32,671 bases of DNA, from NCBI GenBank assembly GCA_947446635.1, contig CANFHF010000022.1, forward strand, positions 1 through 32,671. Direction: 5' to 3'. The notes beneath the pieces were generated by a model, which was not told the DNA's origin, did no database searches, and saw only the letters and a program-made list of their open reading frames with translations. The stretch is from Flavobacteriaceae bacterium. Its GTDB lineage: Bacteria > Bacteroidota > Bacteroidia > Flavobacteriales > Flavobacteriaceae. Position numbers and translations under genes: made by a program. This document shows positions 16,677-23,408 of the stretch, one piece after another (within the stretch, counting starts at the first letter, position 1; every line of letters begins with the position of its first letter).

Positions 16677-17684
16677 TTAGTTTTCTAAAGTATTTATCCT
16701 TTTTTGCAATTCTTTAATTCTAAAAATCAATTTTTCAAACTTCAAGAATTCTCCATAAATCATAAATTTAGTCATCTCACGATAGTCCATTTCATAATCT
16801 TTTATAACGCTTTCAGGAGGAGTAATATTGATTTTATTTGGAATGTGATTAGCATAATCAAGTCCTCGTAATGCATTAAACTTTTCTCTATGAGCTACAA
16901 TACTATTATACAATTTAGAATTTTTCAATGCATCAACCCCATGTGAAGTGTCCATTAATTTTTCTATATCATACAAATGTCTTGAAAGTCTCTCAATTCT
17001 TATTTTCTCTTTTTTTTGAGAGAACTCTTCGTGAAGTAAAAATACTTTTTCTAAAAATGTTCTTTGAGGAAGAACCGTAGCAACTGGAAATGGTACTGTT
17101 GCAAAACTTTGATTAGAAAAAGTATCACTTAAAATAGAATTGATTTCTATTATTTCAGTAGGTTCCATTAAGGAACGAGAACTTACTTCTATCAAAACTC
17201 TTTGTGGTAAATAGTCAGATTTATCAACTACGGAATTATAATAAATCTCTATTACCTGTGGGTCTTTATCAGAATCGTTCGCCGGCTGAGCAATCAATTT
17301 ACATTCACTTATCGCTCCCCACTCTGTTAAAGTTTTCTTTAATTCTTCAAGGAATGTAGTAGATATGAATTCGCAAGATAATTTTCTTAAATTTTTTATT
17401 TGAGTCTTACTTATATCTCCTTCAAAACCAAAAAATTTCCTGTCAATTGCTAAATCAACATCTTCTGAAAATCTATCTATAAGATTCCATCCTTTACTTA
17501 AAGATGTTCCTCCTTTGAAAACTATATATTTACTATAAGACAGAGAAAATGAAGCGTTTAATGCTAATGTAACCCACCAATCCTTTTCGATGGCAATAGA
17601 TGGCAAACCAGTTAATTCCGTAGCCTGGTTGAGTATTTCAATTTTCCTTTCTTTAGATAATTTTAACCAATTCGTATTCATCAT
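16677..17684 (-). CDS. abiEii: AbiEii nucleotidyltransferase toxin
   Basis: This 335-aa protein is an AbiEii/AbiGii-type (DUF1814, MNT-like) nucleotidyltransferase. The signature FKGGTSLSKGW (56-66), followed by RFSEDVDLAI with Asp75 and Asp77, forms the nucleotide and metal site. Later motifs include TFLEKVFLLHEEF and RLSRHLYDIEKL, which carry the conserved Lys and Asp of the family. Length is in the usual range. Family members block growth by modifying a nucleic-acid target (tRNA in some relatives), so phage-infected cells fail to release progeny. It overlaps the AbiEi stop by 4 nt (ATGA), the normal tight coupling for a toxin-antitoxin pair. Confidence 0.9.
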   Translation of the reverse strand: MMNTNWLKLSKERKIEILNQATELTGLPSIAIEKDWWVTLALNASFSLSYSKYIVFKGGTSLSKGWNLIDRFSEDVDLAIDRKFFGFEGDISKTQIKNLRKLSCEFISTTFLEELKKTLTEWGAISECKLIAQPANDSDKDPQVIEIYYNSVVDKSDYLPQRVLIEVSSRSLMEPTEIIEINSILSDTFSNQSFATVPFPVATVLPQRTFLEKVFLLHEEFSQKKEKIRIERLSRHLYDIEKLMDTSHGVDALKNSKLYNSIVAHREKFNALRGLDYANHIPNKINITPPESVIKDYEMDYREMTKFMIYGEFLKFEKLIFRIKELQKRINTLEN

Positions 17685-18280
17685 ATTGTTTGTATTAAAA
17701 TTTTATTTATCCACGCAGGAGCAAGTTTGGCATCATTTATAATATTTTCTTTTTTCTCTTTTTTGAGAATATCTTGAATTTTTAGTAATGTAGAATCGTC
17801 CAATTTAGAATTACCAATCGTTTTTAGTGCCTGAATTACCAAACTACTTATTTCACCTTTCATAAATAAGTTTTTAGGACTCGTGTTCCTGAAGCTTATG
17901 GTACGCTTCCCAACTTTAATATTACGGGTTCCTCCATCAGTTAAATATACTACCTTCATAGGAACTTGAGTAGATAATCCCAATTTATTCAATGCTTGAA
18001 CACCTGTTGGAATAATTCTTACTTTATCTCTTCTCGCAATTGCTATAGCTATATCCTCTGTTGAAGGAAATAAGATGCCTAACTCTTTATCAACTTTTGG
18101 ATACAAATAAATGCCGTGTGCTAAACGAACAATTGTTTCCTTCTCGTTTAATCTTAAAAGAGCTTTTTTAACACTTTCAGAATTACCGTAATCTAAAAAA
18201 TCACTTACAAAAATCACAATGCCTTTTTGTCGTGATTTAAGTGATTCAAAAATCTTATTTTCTACAATTGGTCTTTCCAT
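17681..18280 (-). CDS. abiEi: AbiEi-like antitoxin (DUF6088 type)
   Basis: The 199-aa product has an N-terminal winged-helix-like region (GIVIFVSDFLDYGNSESVKKALLRL, then ETIVRLAHGIYLYP), typical of AbiEi/DUF6088 proteins. The C-terminal part is helical (PTGVQALNKLGLSTQVPMKV... GKRTISFRNTSPKNL). AbiEi neutralises AbiEii without direct binding (type IV) and represses its own promoter by binding inverted repeats. A 13-bp-arm inverted repeat lies 53 nt upstream of the ATG. First gene of the three-gene operon. Confidence 0.82.
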   Translation of the reverse strand: MERPIVENKIFESLKSRQKGIVIFVSDFLDYGNSESVKKALLRLNEKETIVRLAHGIYLYPKVDKELGILFPSTEDIAIAIARRDKVRIIPTGVQALNKLGLSTQVPMKVVYLTDGGTRNIKVGKRTISFRNTSPKNLFMKGEISSLVIQALKTIGNSKLDDSTLLKIQDILKKEKKENIINDAKLAPAWINKILIQTI

Positions 18281-18332
18281 TATGATTTGTTTTTTACCAT
18301 TTTTATTTCATTGTCAAAAACACACACTTAAA

Positions 18333-18367
18333 TTTCGTCCCAAATTTAATGAATATTTGGGACGAAA
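18333..18367. promoter_or_regulatory. AbiE operator: 13-bp-arm inverted repeat
   Basis: Arms TTTCGTCCCAAAT and ATTTGGGACGAAA are perfect and separated by 9 nt. On the minus strand a TTG inside the repeat is followed 18 nt later by TGTTTTTG, one mismatch from the -7 consensus. A protein bound here would cover the -33 region. This fits AbiEi autorepression. Confidence 0.6.
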
Positions 18368-18444
18368 AAGAAAGTTTAAAACAATATTTTTCATTTCAAT
18401 GTGATTTTAAAAAACTATCCAATTTATTAAGATATTTTGAAATC

Positions 18445-18470
18445 AACCTAATTATTTTTCTGATTAGGTT
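18445..18470. terminator. Hairpin between the AbiE promoter and the acidic gene
   Basis: Perfect 8-bp arms (AACCTAAT / ATTAGGTT) with a 10-nt loop lie 40 nt downstream of the acidic-protein gene on the minus strand. The T tract is weak, so terminator status is uncertain. Confidence 0.35.
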
Positions 18471-18509
18471 ATTTATCATTACTCAATCTATGTATAAAAA
18501 ATCCATTTT

Positions 18510-18818
18510 TTACATTATCTCTGAAATATATTCACTCATTATTTCTTCGTACTCTTCTCTATCCTCATCATCCCATTCTATTTCTCCGTGTTCAACTTCA
18601 ACACAATCGTCAAAATAGGAATCCTCTAAATCATAAAAATCAATTTCTCTGTCTTCATCCTCAAAGAACTCTTCACAACTTTCTTTAAATTTTTCTTCAT
18701 CTTTAATTATAATTTTGATTTCCTTCCACGCATCAAATCTCATTTTGAATTTCATTTCTTTTACTGTTTTCATTTCTTTTACTGTTTTCATTTCTTTTAC
18801 TGTTTTTACTTTTTTCAT
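18510..18818 (-). CDS. Small highly acidic protein with N-terminal hexapeptide repeats
   Basis: The 102-aa product starts with a Lys-rich repeat (units of MKTVKE, three times), encoded by a perfect 18-bp tandem repeat. The remaining ~80 residues are extremely acidic (FFEDEDREIDFYDLEDSYFDD, then EWDDEDREEYEEIM). Such a charge profile recalls DNA-mimic or histone-like chaperone proteins, but no family is recognised. An alternative start after the repeats (MKFKMRFDAW) is possible, in which case the repeat would be a 5' leader. It lies upstream of the AbiE operon on the same strand, with a hairpin between them. Confidence 0.55.
   Translation of the reverse strand: MKKVKTVKEMKTVKEMKTVKEMKFKMRFDAWKEIKIIIKDEEKFKESCEEFFEDEDREIDFYDLEDSYFDDCVEVEHGEIEWDDEDREEYEEIMSEYISEIM
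18751..18804. repeat. Three perfect 18-bp tandem repeats
   Basis: The unit TTCATTTCTTTTACTGTT occurs three times without gaps. It encodes the basic N-terminal repeats of the acidic protein on the minus strand. In-frame copy number change would leave the frame intact. Confidence 0.85.
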
Positions 18819-18988
18819 TTTTAGTTAATATTAATTCGAGCACAAAACTAGAGCCGATATTTTGATTGCGCGCTATATAAAGTGCTAATTTTAGGCAATT
18901 TAAGCTCATTCTAGATAATGATGTTTATTATGACGTTTTTTCATTTTCTATTTACTCTTAATTACTTCAAAATATTAATTGAAAATAA

Positions 18989-19088
18989 ATTAAGAGTCAA
19001 ATCGGAAATGAAAATTTTTTGTAAAATATTTTGAAGAATCTGTTTTAAATAAAAAAATCCCCACTAATGGTGGGGAAATTGTAATAAT
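18989..19088. repeat. Duplicated intergenic unit, copy 1 (terminator plus promoter side)
   Basis: This ~100-bp sequence recurs at 19533-19631 with only a few differences. It begins ATTAAGAGTCAAATCG and ends with a hairpin (TCCCCAC / GTGGGGA, near 19058-19075) plus a T tract on the minus strand. The hairpin is a good terminator for the gene at 19115-19480. The other half lies upstream of the acidic-protein gene and may hold its promoter. The rest of the 296-bp gap 18819-19114 contains a 9-bp inverted pair (ACTCTTAAT 18955-18963 / ATTAAGAGT 18989-18997) and nothing else I recognise. Confidence 0.75.
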
Positions 19089-19114
19089 AAAATTTTTTAC
19101 CCTGAATAAATAAC

Positions 19115-19480
19115 TTATAGTTCCGCTTCAAATGAACAAAATCCATTTTGAATAATACAATCCCTTATTTTAAATCCAAGTAGTAAATCAGCATAATCTT
19201 TAAACTCATCATTCGTAACTCCTAATTTTAAAATATCATCACTATTATATCCCCAATTATTTTCAAAAAAAACATCAAGTGTTTTTTTCTTTTCTCCAAG
19301 TTGTGTTTCTATCATATTAATTTCTTCATTTACTTTGCCTAAATGCTTCTCTTTAAAATGATATTCTAAGGAGTTATCGTCTAAATAACTACCAAATACA
19401 CCAAATCTATTTGCGGCGCATGACGATTGCAGCCCAAACCAAAATTTACCTCTTATACTTCCCGAGTAATACCTTCCCAT
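19115..19480 (-). CDS. Hypothetical protein, 121 aa (MGRYYSGSIRGKFWF type)
   Basis: The N-terminus MGRYYSGSIRGKFWFGLQSS, rich in aromatics and glycine, looks like the start of a small family seen on phages and mobile elements. I cannot name a function. A charged helix follows (EEINMIETQLGEKKKTLDVF), then a cysteine-containing C-terminus. The gene stands alone between the two copies of the 100-bp repeat, so it looks like a self-contained cassette with its own terminator. Confidence 0.6.
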   Translation of the reverse strand: MGRYYSGSIRGKFWFGLQSSCAANRFGVFGSYLDDNSLEYHFKEKHLGKVNEEINMIETQLGEKKKTLDVFFENNWGYNSDDILKLGVTNDEFKDYADLLLGFKIRDCIIQNGFCSFEAEL

Positions 19481-19532
19481 AATTTCTTTTTTTTAATTTA
19501 ATTTATATATGAGAAAGAATAATTAAATAAAA

Positions 19533-19631
19533 ATTAAGAGTCAAATCGTAAATGAAACTTTTTTTAAAATATTTTGAAGAAACTGTTTTAAATAAAAAAA
19601 TCCCCACTAATGGTGGGGAAATTGTAATAAT
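19533..19631. repeat. Duplicated intergenic unit, copy 2
   Basis: Second copy of the 100-bp unit at 18989-19088. Its hairpin (near 19600-19617) terminates the GIY-YIG gene at 19645-20451 on the minus strand, and its other half precedes the 121-aa gene. Confidence 0.75.
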
Positions 19632-19644
19632 GAATGATGTGATA

Positions 19645-20451
19645 TTAATTTTTATTTAGCCCAAATGCTCTTGAACCAAACTTTAATTTGTAAAGAGTTT
19701 CAATATCGGATACTTCTTTTTGGGACATATTACTTGGTAGGCTTTGTAATATTGTGAATTGAAAATTTAAATGATAATCGTCAGATATATTACAAAGTTT
19801 TTCCAATTCAACATTACCGCAATGTTTGGATTTGGAGTAATACTCCCATCTTCCCCAAATACCATTTACACCATAGGCTGAACCAATATAATGATTTCCT
19901 GTTTTTTTATCTAAAATCAAATAAACACCATTTACTGAAGATAGATGGTTCTGCCATATTCTATTTGCCGATGAATTTTTAAATAGTTTTTCTAATTCTT
20001 GAAAATCTAAGATAAAATTGGTTAAGCCCGGAAAATCCCCAATATAACCTTTTGGAAGAATTTCAACCACCTCTTTTATCTGCTTAGCAAACCACTGATG
20101 CCAGGTTATGGTAGCCTTTCCCCAATCAATCACAACTCTATCAATTAAATCTTCACAAATATCAAGTTCAATTAAATCATAGTAATATTGATTGTTTATT
20201 ATTTCAACACCACCAACTTTAAAAAAACCGAATAAAATTGCTTTGGTTCCTTCTATACCTTCAAATGCGATAATGTAATCAACACCGTTGAAAACAGGTT
20301 TAGATTGTTCCTTTTGATATTCAATAAGTGATGCCTTGTTTTTTATAAACTCTCGGTATTCAACTCTACTATCCTTATGCCGAACTAATTTAACTTTTTT
20401 TGAGTTAAACAATTCTGTTTTTAAATTAATAAGTTCTTGAAATGTAATCAT
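19645..20451 (-). CDS. GIY-YIG nuclease-domain protein
   Basis: The 268-aa product has an N-terminal domain of unknown type (residues 1-160). A C-terminal GIY-YIG domain follows: GVYLILDKKTGNHYIGSA (175-192), GIWGRWEYY with Arg201, the helix VSDIETLYKLKFGSRAFGLN with Glu251, and Asn266. All the usual catalytic positions are present, so it is likely an active DNA nuclease. The start codon ATG lies inside the target duplication of an IS982 element inserted directly upstream, so the coding region is intact but the original promoter is now 1 kb away. Confidence 0.78.
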   Translation of the reverse strand: MITFQELINLKTELFNSKKVKLVRHKDSRVEYREFIKNKASLIEYQKEQSKPVFNGVDYIIAFEGIEGTKAILFGFFKVGGVEIINNQYYYDLIELDICEDLIDRVVIDWGKATITWHQWFAKQIKEVVEILPKGYIGDFPGLTNFILDFQELEKLFKNSSANRIWQNHLSSVNGVYLILDKKTGNHYIGSAYGVNGIWGRWEYYSKSKHCGNVELEKLCNISDDYHLNFQFTILQSLPSNMSQKEVSDIETLYKLKFGSRAFGLNKN

Positions 20452-20452
20452 A
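20445..20452. repeat. Target-site duplication, left copy (TAATCATA)
   Basis: Eight bases TAATCATA directly flank the left end of the IS; the same eight follow its right end at 21452-21459. Confidence 0.85.
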
Positions 20453-20502
20453 ACCCGTTGGGTGTAATTATTTAAAGTGAAAAATGTTGGTCAAATGTTG
20501 GT

Positions 20503-20527
20503 CAAGATACTGAAATTCAGTATCTTG
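20503..20527. repeat. Perfect palindrome in the IS left end
   Basis: Arms CAAGATACTGAA / TTCAGTATCTTG with one central base. It follows two tandem copies of an 11-bp unit containing ATGTTGGTCA (20482-20503). It lies between the IS end and the transposase start at 20552. Confidence 0.7.
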
Positions 20528-20551
20528 AAGTCGCTAAACAAACCAACATTT

Positions 20552-21436
20552 ATGACAAATATAGTAAAAAATTATTTTAGAGTTTTGGAAGTTATAAGTT
20601 CTTTGAATTGTGAATTGGAATATAAATCTGGCGTTGGTCGAATTCAAAAGATGTCTGATTTAGAGGTAGTTGCTCTTAGTTTGACAGCTGAATTTATGTC
20701 GATTGATAGTGAAAACTCATTATTTAAATCGGTTGATGCTAGTCAAATTCCAAATTTAATTGAGCGAAGTCAATTCAATAAAAGAAGACGAAAATTGTTT
20801 TTATTTTTAGAAGAAGTAAGAACAAAATTAGCGTCTCGGTTTTTAGAATTTGAAGATTATTTTATTGTGGATAGTATGCCGTTGGAGATATGCAAATTTG
20901 CTCGCCATAGGAGAATTAAAATCTGTAAAAACGAGTTTGAAACCGCTCCTTCAAAAGGATTTTGTGCTTCTCAAAACAACTGGTTTTACGGATATAAATT
21001 ACATGGTGTTTGTTCAATAGATGGCGTTTTTCATTCATTAGATATTACAAAAGCAGAAGTTCATGATGTTCAATTTTTGAAAAATATAAAACAGCAAATG
21101 TCTGATTGTGTGTTGCTTGGAGACAGAGGTTATTTATCACAAAGCATTCAATTAGATTTATTTCAAACGGTAAATATCAAATTAGAAACGCCAAAAAGAG
21201 CTAATCAAAAAGATTATAAACCACAACCTTATATTTTTAGGAAATCAAGAAAAAGAATTGAAACATTATTTTCACAATTATGTGACCAGTTCAGAATTAG
21301 AAACAATTATGCTAAAACTTTTGAAGGTTTTAAAACAAGAATTTTAGCAAAAATAACTGCATTAACTTTGGTTCAATATATCAATAAATTTATATTTGAT
21401 AGACCAATAAATAATATTAAAAATCAAAAAATTTAA
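20552..21436 (+). CDS. IS982-family transposase
   Basis: The 294-aa product starts MTNIVKNYFRVLEVIS. A GTG at 20477 would extend it but lies before the palindrome, and the family usually starts here. The DDE catalytic triad is visible: FIVDSMPLEI (Asp), LLGDRGYLS (Asp) and RKRIETLFSQL (Glu). The intervening YGYKLH motif and the C-terminal KTRILAKITALTLVQYIN are typical of IS982. Full length with no frameshift. Confidence 0.92.
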   Translation: MTNIVKNYFRVLEVISSLNCELEYKSGVGRIQKMSDLEVVALSLTAEFMSIDSENSLFKSVDASQIPNLIERSQFNKRRRKLFLFLEEVRTKLASRFLEFEDYFIVDSMPLEICKFARHRRIKICKNEFETAPSKGFCASQNNWFYGYKLHGVCSIDGVFHSLDITKAEVHDVQFLKNIKQQMSDCVLLGDRGYLSQSIQLDLFQTVNIKLETPKRANQKDYKPQPYIFRKSRKRIETLFSQLCDQFRIRNNYAKTFEGFKTRILAKITALTLVQYINKFIFDRPINNIKNQKI

Positions 21437-21451
21437 TTACACCCAACGGGT

Positions 21452-21459
21452 TAATCATA
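21452..21459. repeat. Target-site duplication, right copy (TAATCATA)
   Basis: Identical to 20445-20452; marks the right border of the IS. The DNA beyond, to 21593, holds the original upstream region of the GIY-YIG gene and no gene that I can see. Confidence 0.85.
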
Positions 21460-21593
21460 ATATTGTTTTACCTTTTTGATTTGATTTATAGGGTATAAAC
21501 TACTTAATGAAATTCCTACTATTAAAATGTTTGGTTTTACATTTAATTATTTGTTTAACAATATAAACATCTCAAAAGTGTGAAATAATACAT

Positions 21594-22163
21594 CTAAGAA
21601 ATCCAAAATAGTTCGGGTTGATTTTTTTGATGGTCAATCCAAGCAAATAATATTCTCAAATCATCATTATTTGATTTTTTTAGTGATTGAATCCTTTTTC
21701 TCTCAGCTGTTTTAAGTATTGCTAAATTTCTTTTTTTTGGTGTTGGGGCGACAACAACTGCAGCTAAATTAAAAAATAACTTTCCTTTATTTGGATTTAT
21801 ATATTCCCTACATTTAACAATGTCTTTTGTAGCCCAATCAGTAATTTTTAATTCAATCACAAGTGGATTAATATTTTCTACGTTACCTGTATCATCAACT
21901 TTAAGAGATGCTATATCTGGTCTATAAGTACCAATTGACCTTTTGTTTTTTGAATATGCATATTCAAAAACCAATTTACAGGATGAACTATTATCATTTG
22001 GAAATGAACCAAATATTTTTTCTTTTGAAAGTTCATTCATAACTAAATACCTTAAGGATTCTTCAGAAAATAGTTCCCCACAAATTGCGATTTCCTCAAT
22101 CGCATTCTTTAATGCATTATCAATTATTTTTTCTAATATTTTTTTTTGCTTATTGATTGTCAT
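21594..22163 (-). CDS. PD-(D/E)XK nuclease-like protein, last gene of the five-gene operon
   Basis: In this 189-aa protein I see a PD-(D/E)XK pattern: RPDIASL with Asp83, then LVIELKITDW with Glu104 and Lys106 twenty residues later. The first helix has a candidate Glu (VMNELSKEK). The spacing and hydrophobic strands around the motif fit the fold; this is motif-level evidence only. It starts 30 nt after the GIY-YIG nuclease stop on the same strand, so it is probably the last gene of the methyltransferase operon. A second nuclease next to a GIY-YIG nuclease is unusual. Confidence 0.6.
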   Translation of the reverse strand: MTINKQKKILEKIIDNALKNAIEEIAICGELFSEESLRYLVMNELSKEKIFGSFPNDNSSSCKLVFEYAYSKNKRSIGTYRPDIASLKVDDTGNVENINPLVIELKITDWATKDIVKCREYINPNKGKLFFNLAAVVVAPTPKKRNLAILKTAERKRIQSLKKSNNDDLRILFAWIDHQKNQPELFWIS

Positions 22164-22193
22164 AAGTATATTAACAAAATTTAAATTTAATAA

Positions 22194-23408
22194 TTATTTT
22201 TTTCTAATTGTTTCACTCTGTAAATGATATATGTAATTTACTATTTCGCCCTGAAGTATTAAATCAACCACTCTGTCAATAATGTGAATTGGGGCTATGA
22301 ACCATTCTTGCGGGATGTGTCTTTTCCCCTTTGAATCATAAACATCAACATTCAAACAAGCCGACCCGAAGAAGTTATGAAGTAATTGTTCAAACTTTTG
22401 GGTGTTCATATTGTATGTTTCATATTCAGATTCAACCTTTACGGGTGCCATTAAATAAGTTGGTTCTTTCTCCGCATTCTTAATTCTCTCGTGAACAGGG
22501 ATGGTTGAATAACCAATTTTATAAAGGTGTTGAATTTCTTTTATTTTCGGGTCATTAGATAAGGAAGACAAAACATAAACAAATCCGGTAGGTTTATCTT
22601 CATCTGTAATTCCTGAAAAATGTTCAATAAAGTTTTTCTTTAAGTTTTCGTTTTCTTCAGTGACTGCCTTTCCATTCATTATAAGAGCCTTCCCCAAAGA
22701 CCTAAACAACATATTTGACTCTGTTCCATTTTCAAAAATAGTTTTGGTTCTTCCATCTTTGAATTCACGAATTCTATAATTTTCTGACTCACCACGACTC
22801 CATTCTCTTCCTTCAAAATCAACGGAAGCCAAATAAAGTAATATTCCATTATTCACATAGAAGTTTCCCGGCTTTAATAAAGTTTCTTTAAATGGAATTA
22901 ACTTTCTTTTTTTATTTACTAAATCCTTGTGGACAGATTTAAAAATTTCTTCATATTCTGAAAAGTTCTTACAAGGTTTTCTTCTGGCAACAAAGTCAGT
23001 TGCCATACGTTCTTCCATTTCTTCTTTATTTGGAACATTTTTAAAGTCAAACAATCCTTCGTCACTAGCACCAAGTATTCCAAATGGGTCAGATGAAAAT
23101 ATATCATCTATTGACTCCAATTCTTTTGATTCAGTAACATCAAGTAGATTATTAACATCATACTTTTTTAGAGATTCCATTTTTTCAGAATTGTTACGGA
23201 TACCCTGTAACCTTGAATACAAAACTCTTTCATTAATGTCGTTAACCTGTTGAGGTTCTCTATTATTTTGAACATAGAACTGATTAACTTCCTCAAAAGT
23301 TTGAACCAGCCGTTGGTCTTCTGTTTTAGAAGGTGATGTTGCTTTTACATTCAACAATCCGAACGGGTCGTTGGAAAAAATATCGTCTAAAATACTTTTC
23401 TTATCCAT
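22194..23408 (-). CDS. GIY-YIG nuclease (T5orf172/MUG113 type), restriction-like effector
   Basis: This 404-aa protein has a C-terminal GIY-YIG domain: GFVYVL (275-280), YKIGYS (296-301) with Arg308, and the helix QKFEQLLHNFF with Glu340. It is of the T5orf172 type often seen beside helicases and methyltransferases. At the N-terminus a motif DDIFS(N/S)DPFG(L/I)L is present twice, at residues 8-19 and 101-112. Between them lies a helical segment (FYVQNNREPQQV...ERVLYSRLQGIR) that resembles the C-terminal tail of the helicase encoded upstream. The start overlaps the helicase stop by 8 nt, so translation is coupled. Likely role: DNA cleavage in a restriction-like complex. Confidence 0.85.
   Translation of the reverse strand: MDKKSILDDIFSNDPFGLLNVKATSPSKTEDQRLVQTFEEVNQFYVQNNREPQQVNDINERVLYSRLQGIRNNSEKMESLKKYDVNNLLDVTESKELESIDDIFSSDPFGILGASDEGLFDFKNVPNKEEMEERMATDFVARRKPCKNFSEYEEIFKSVHKDLVNKKRKLIPFKETLLKPGNFYVNNGILLYLASVDFEGREWSRGESENYRIREFKDGRTKTIFENGTESNMLFRSLGKALIMNGKAVTEENENLKKNFIEHFSGITDEDKPTGFVYVLSSLSNDPKIKEIQHLYKIGYSTIPVHERIKNAEKEPTYLMAPVKVESEYETYNMNTQKFEQLLHNFFGSACLNVDVYDSKGKRHIPQEWFIAPIHIIDRVVDLILQGEIVNYIYHLQSETIRKK

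Larger units (their letters stand above)
20453..21451 (+). mobile_element. Complete IS982-family insertion sequence (999 bp)
   Basis: Perfect 18-bp terminal inverted repeats begin ACCCGTTGGG (20453-20470 and 21434-21451) and enclose a single transposase gene. The element is flanked by an 8-bp duplication of TAATCATA. Perfect ends and a full-length transposase suggest recent insertion and possible activity. A perfect 25-bp palindrome at 20503-20527 near the left end probably forms a hairpin that shields the transposase from outside transcription. Confidence 0.92.

Noticed and set aside
18751..18804. CRISPR array
   Set aside because: The 18-bp units are directly adjacent with no spacers and are part of a coding region. 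No other spaced repeats were seen in the window.
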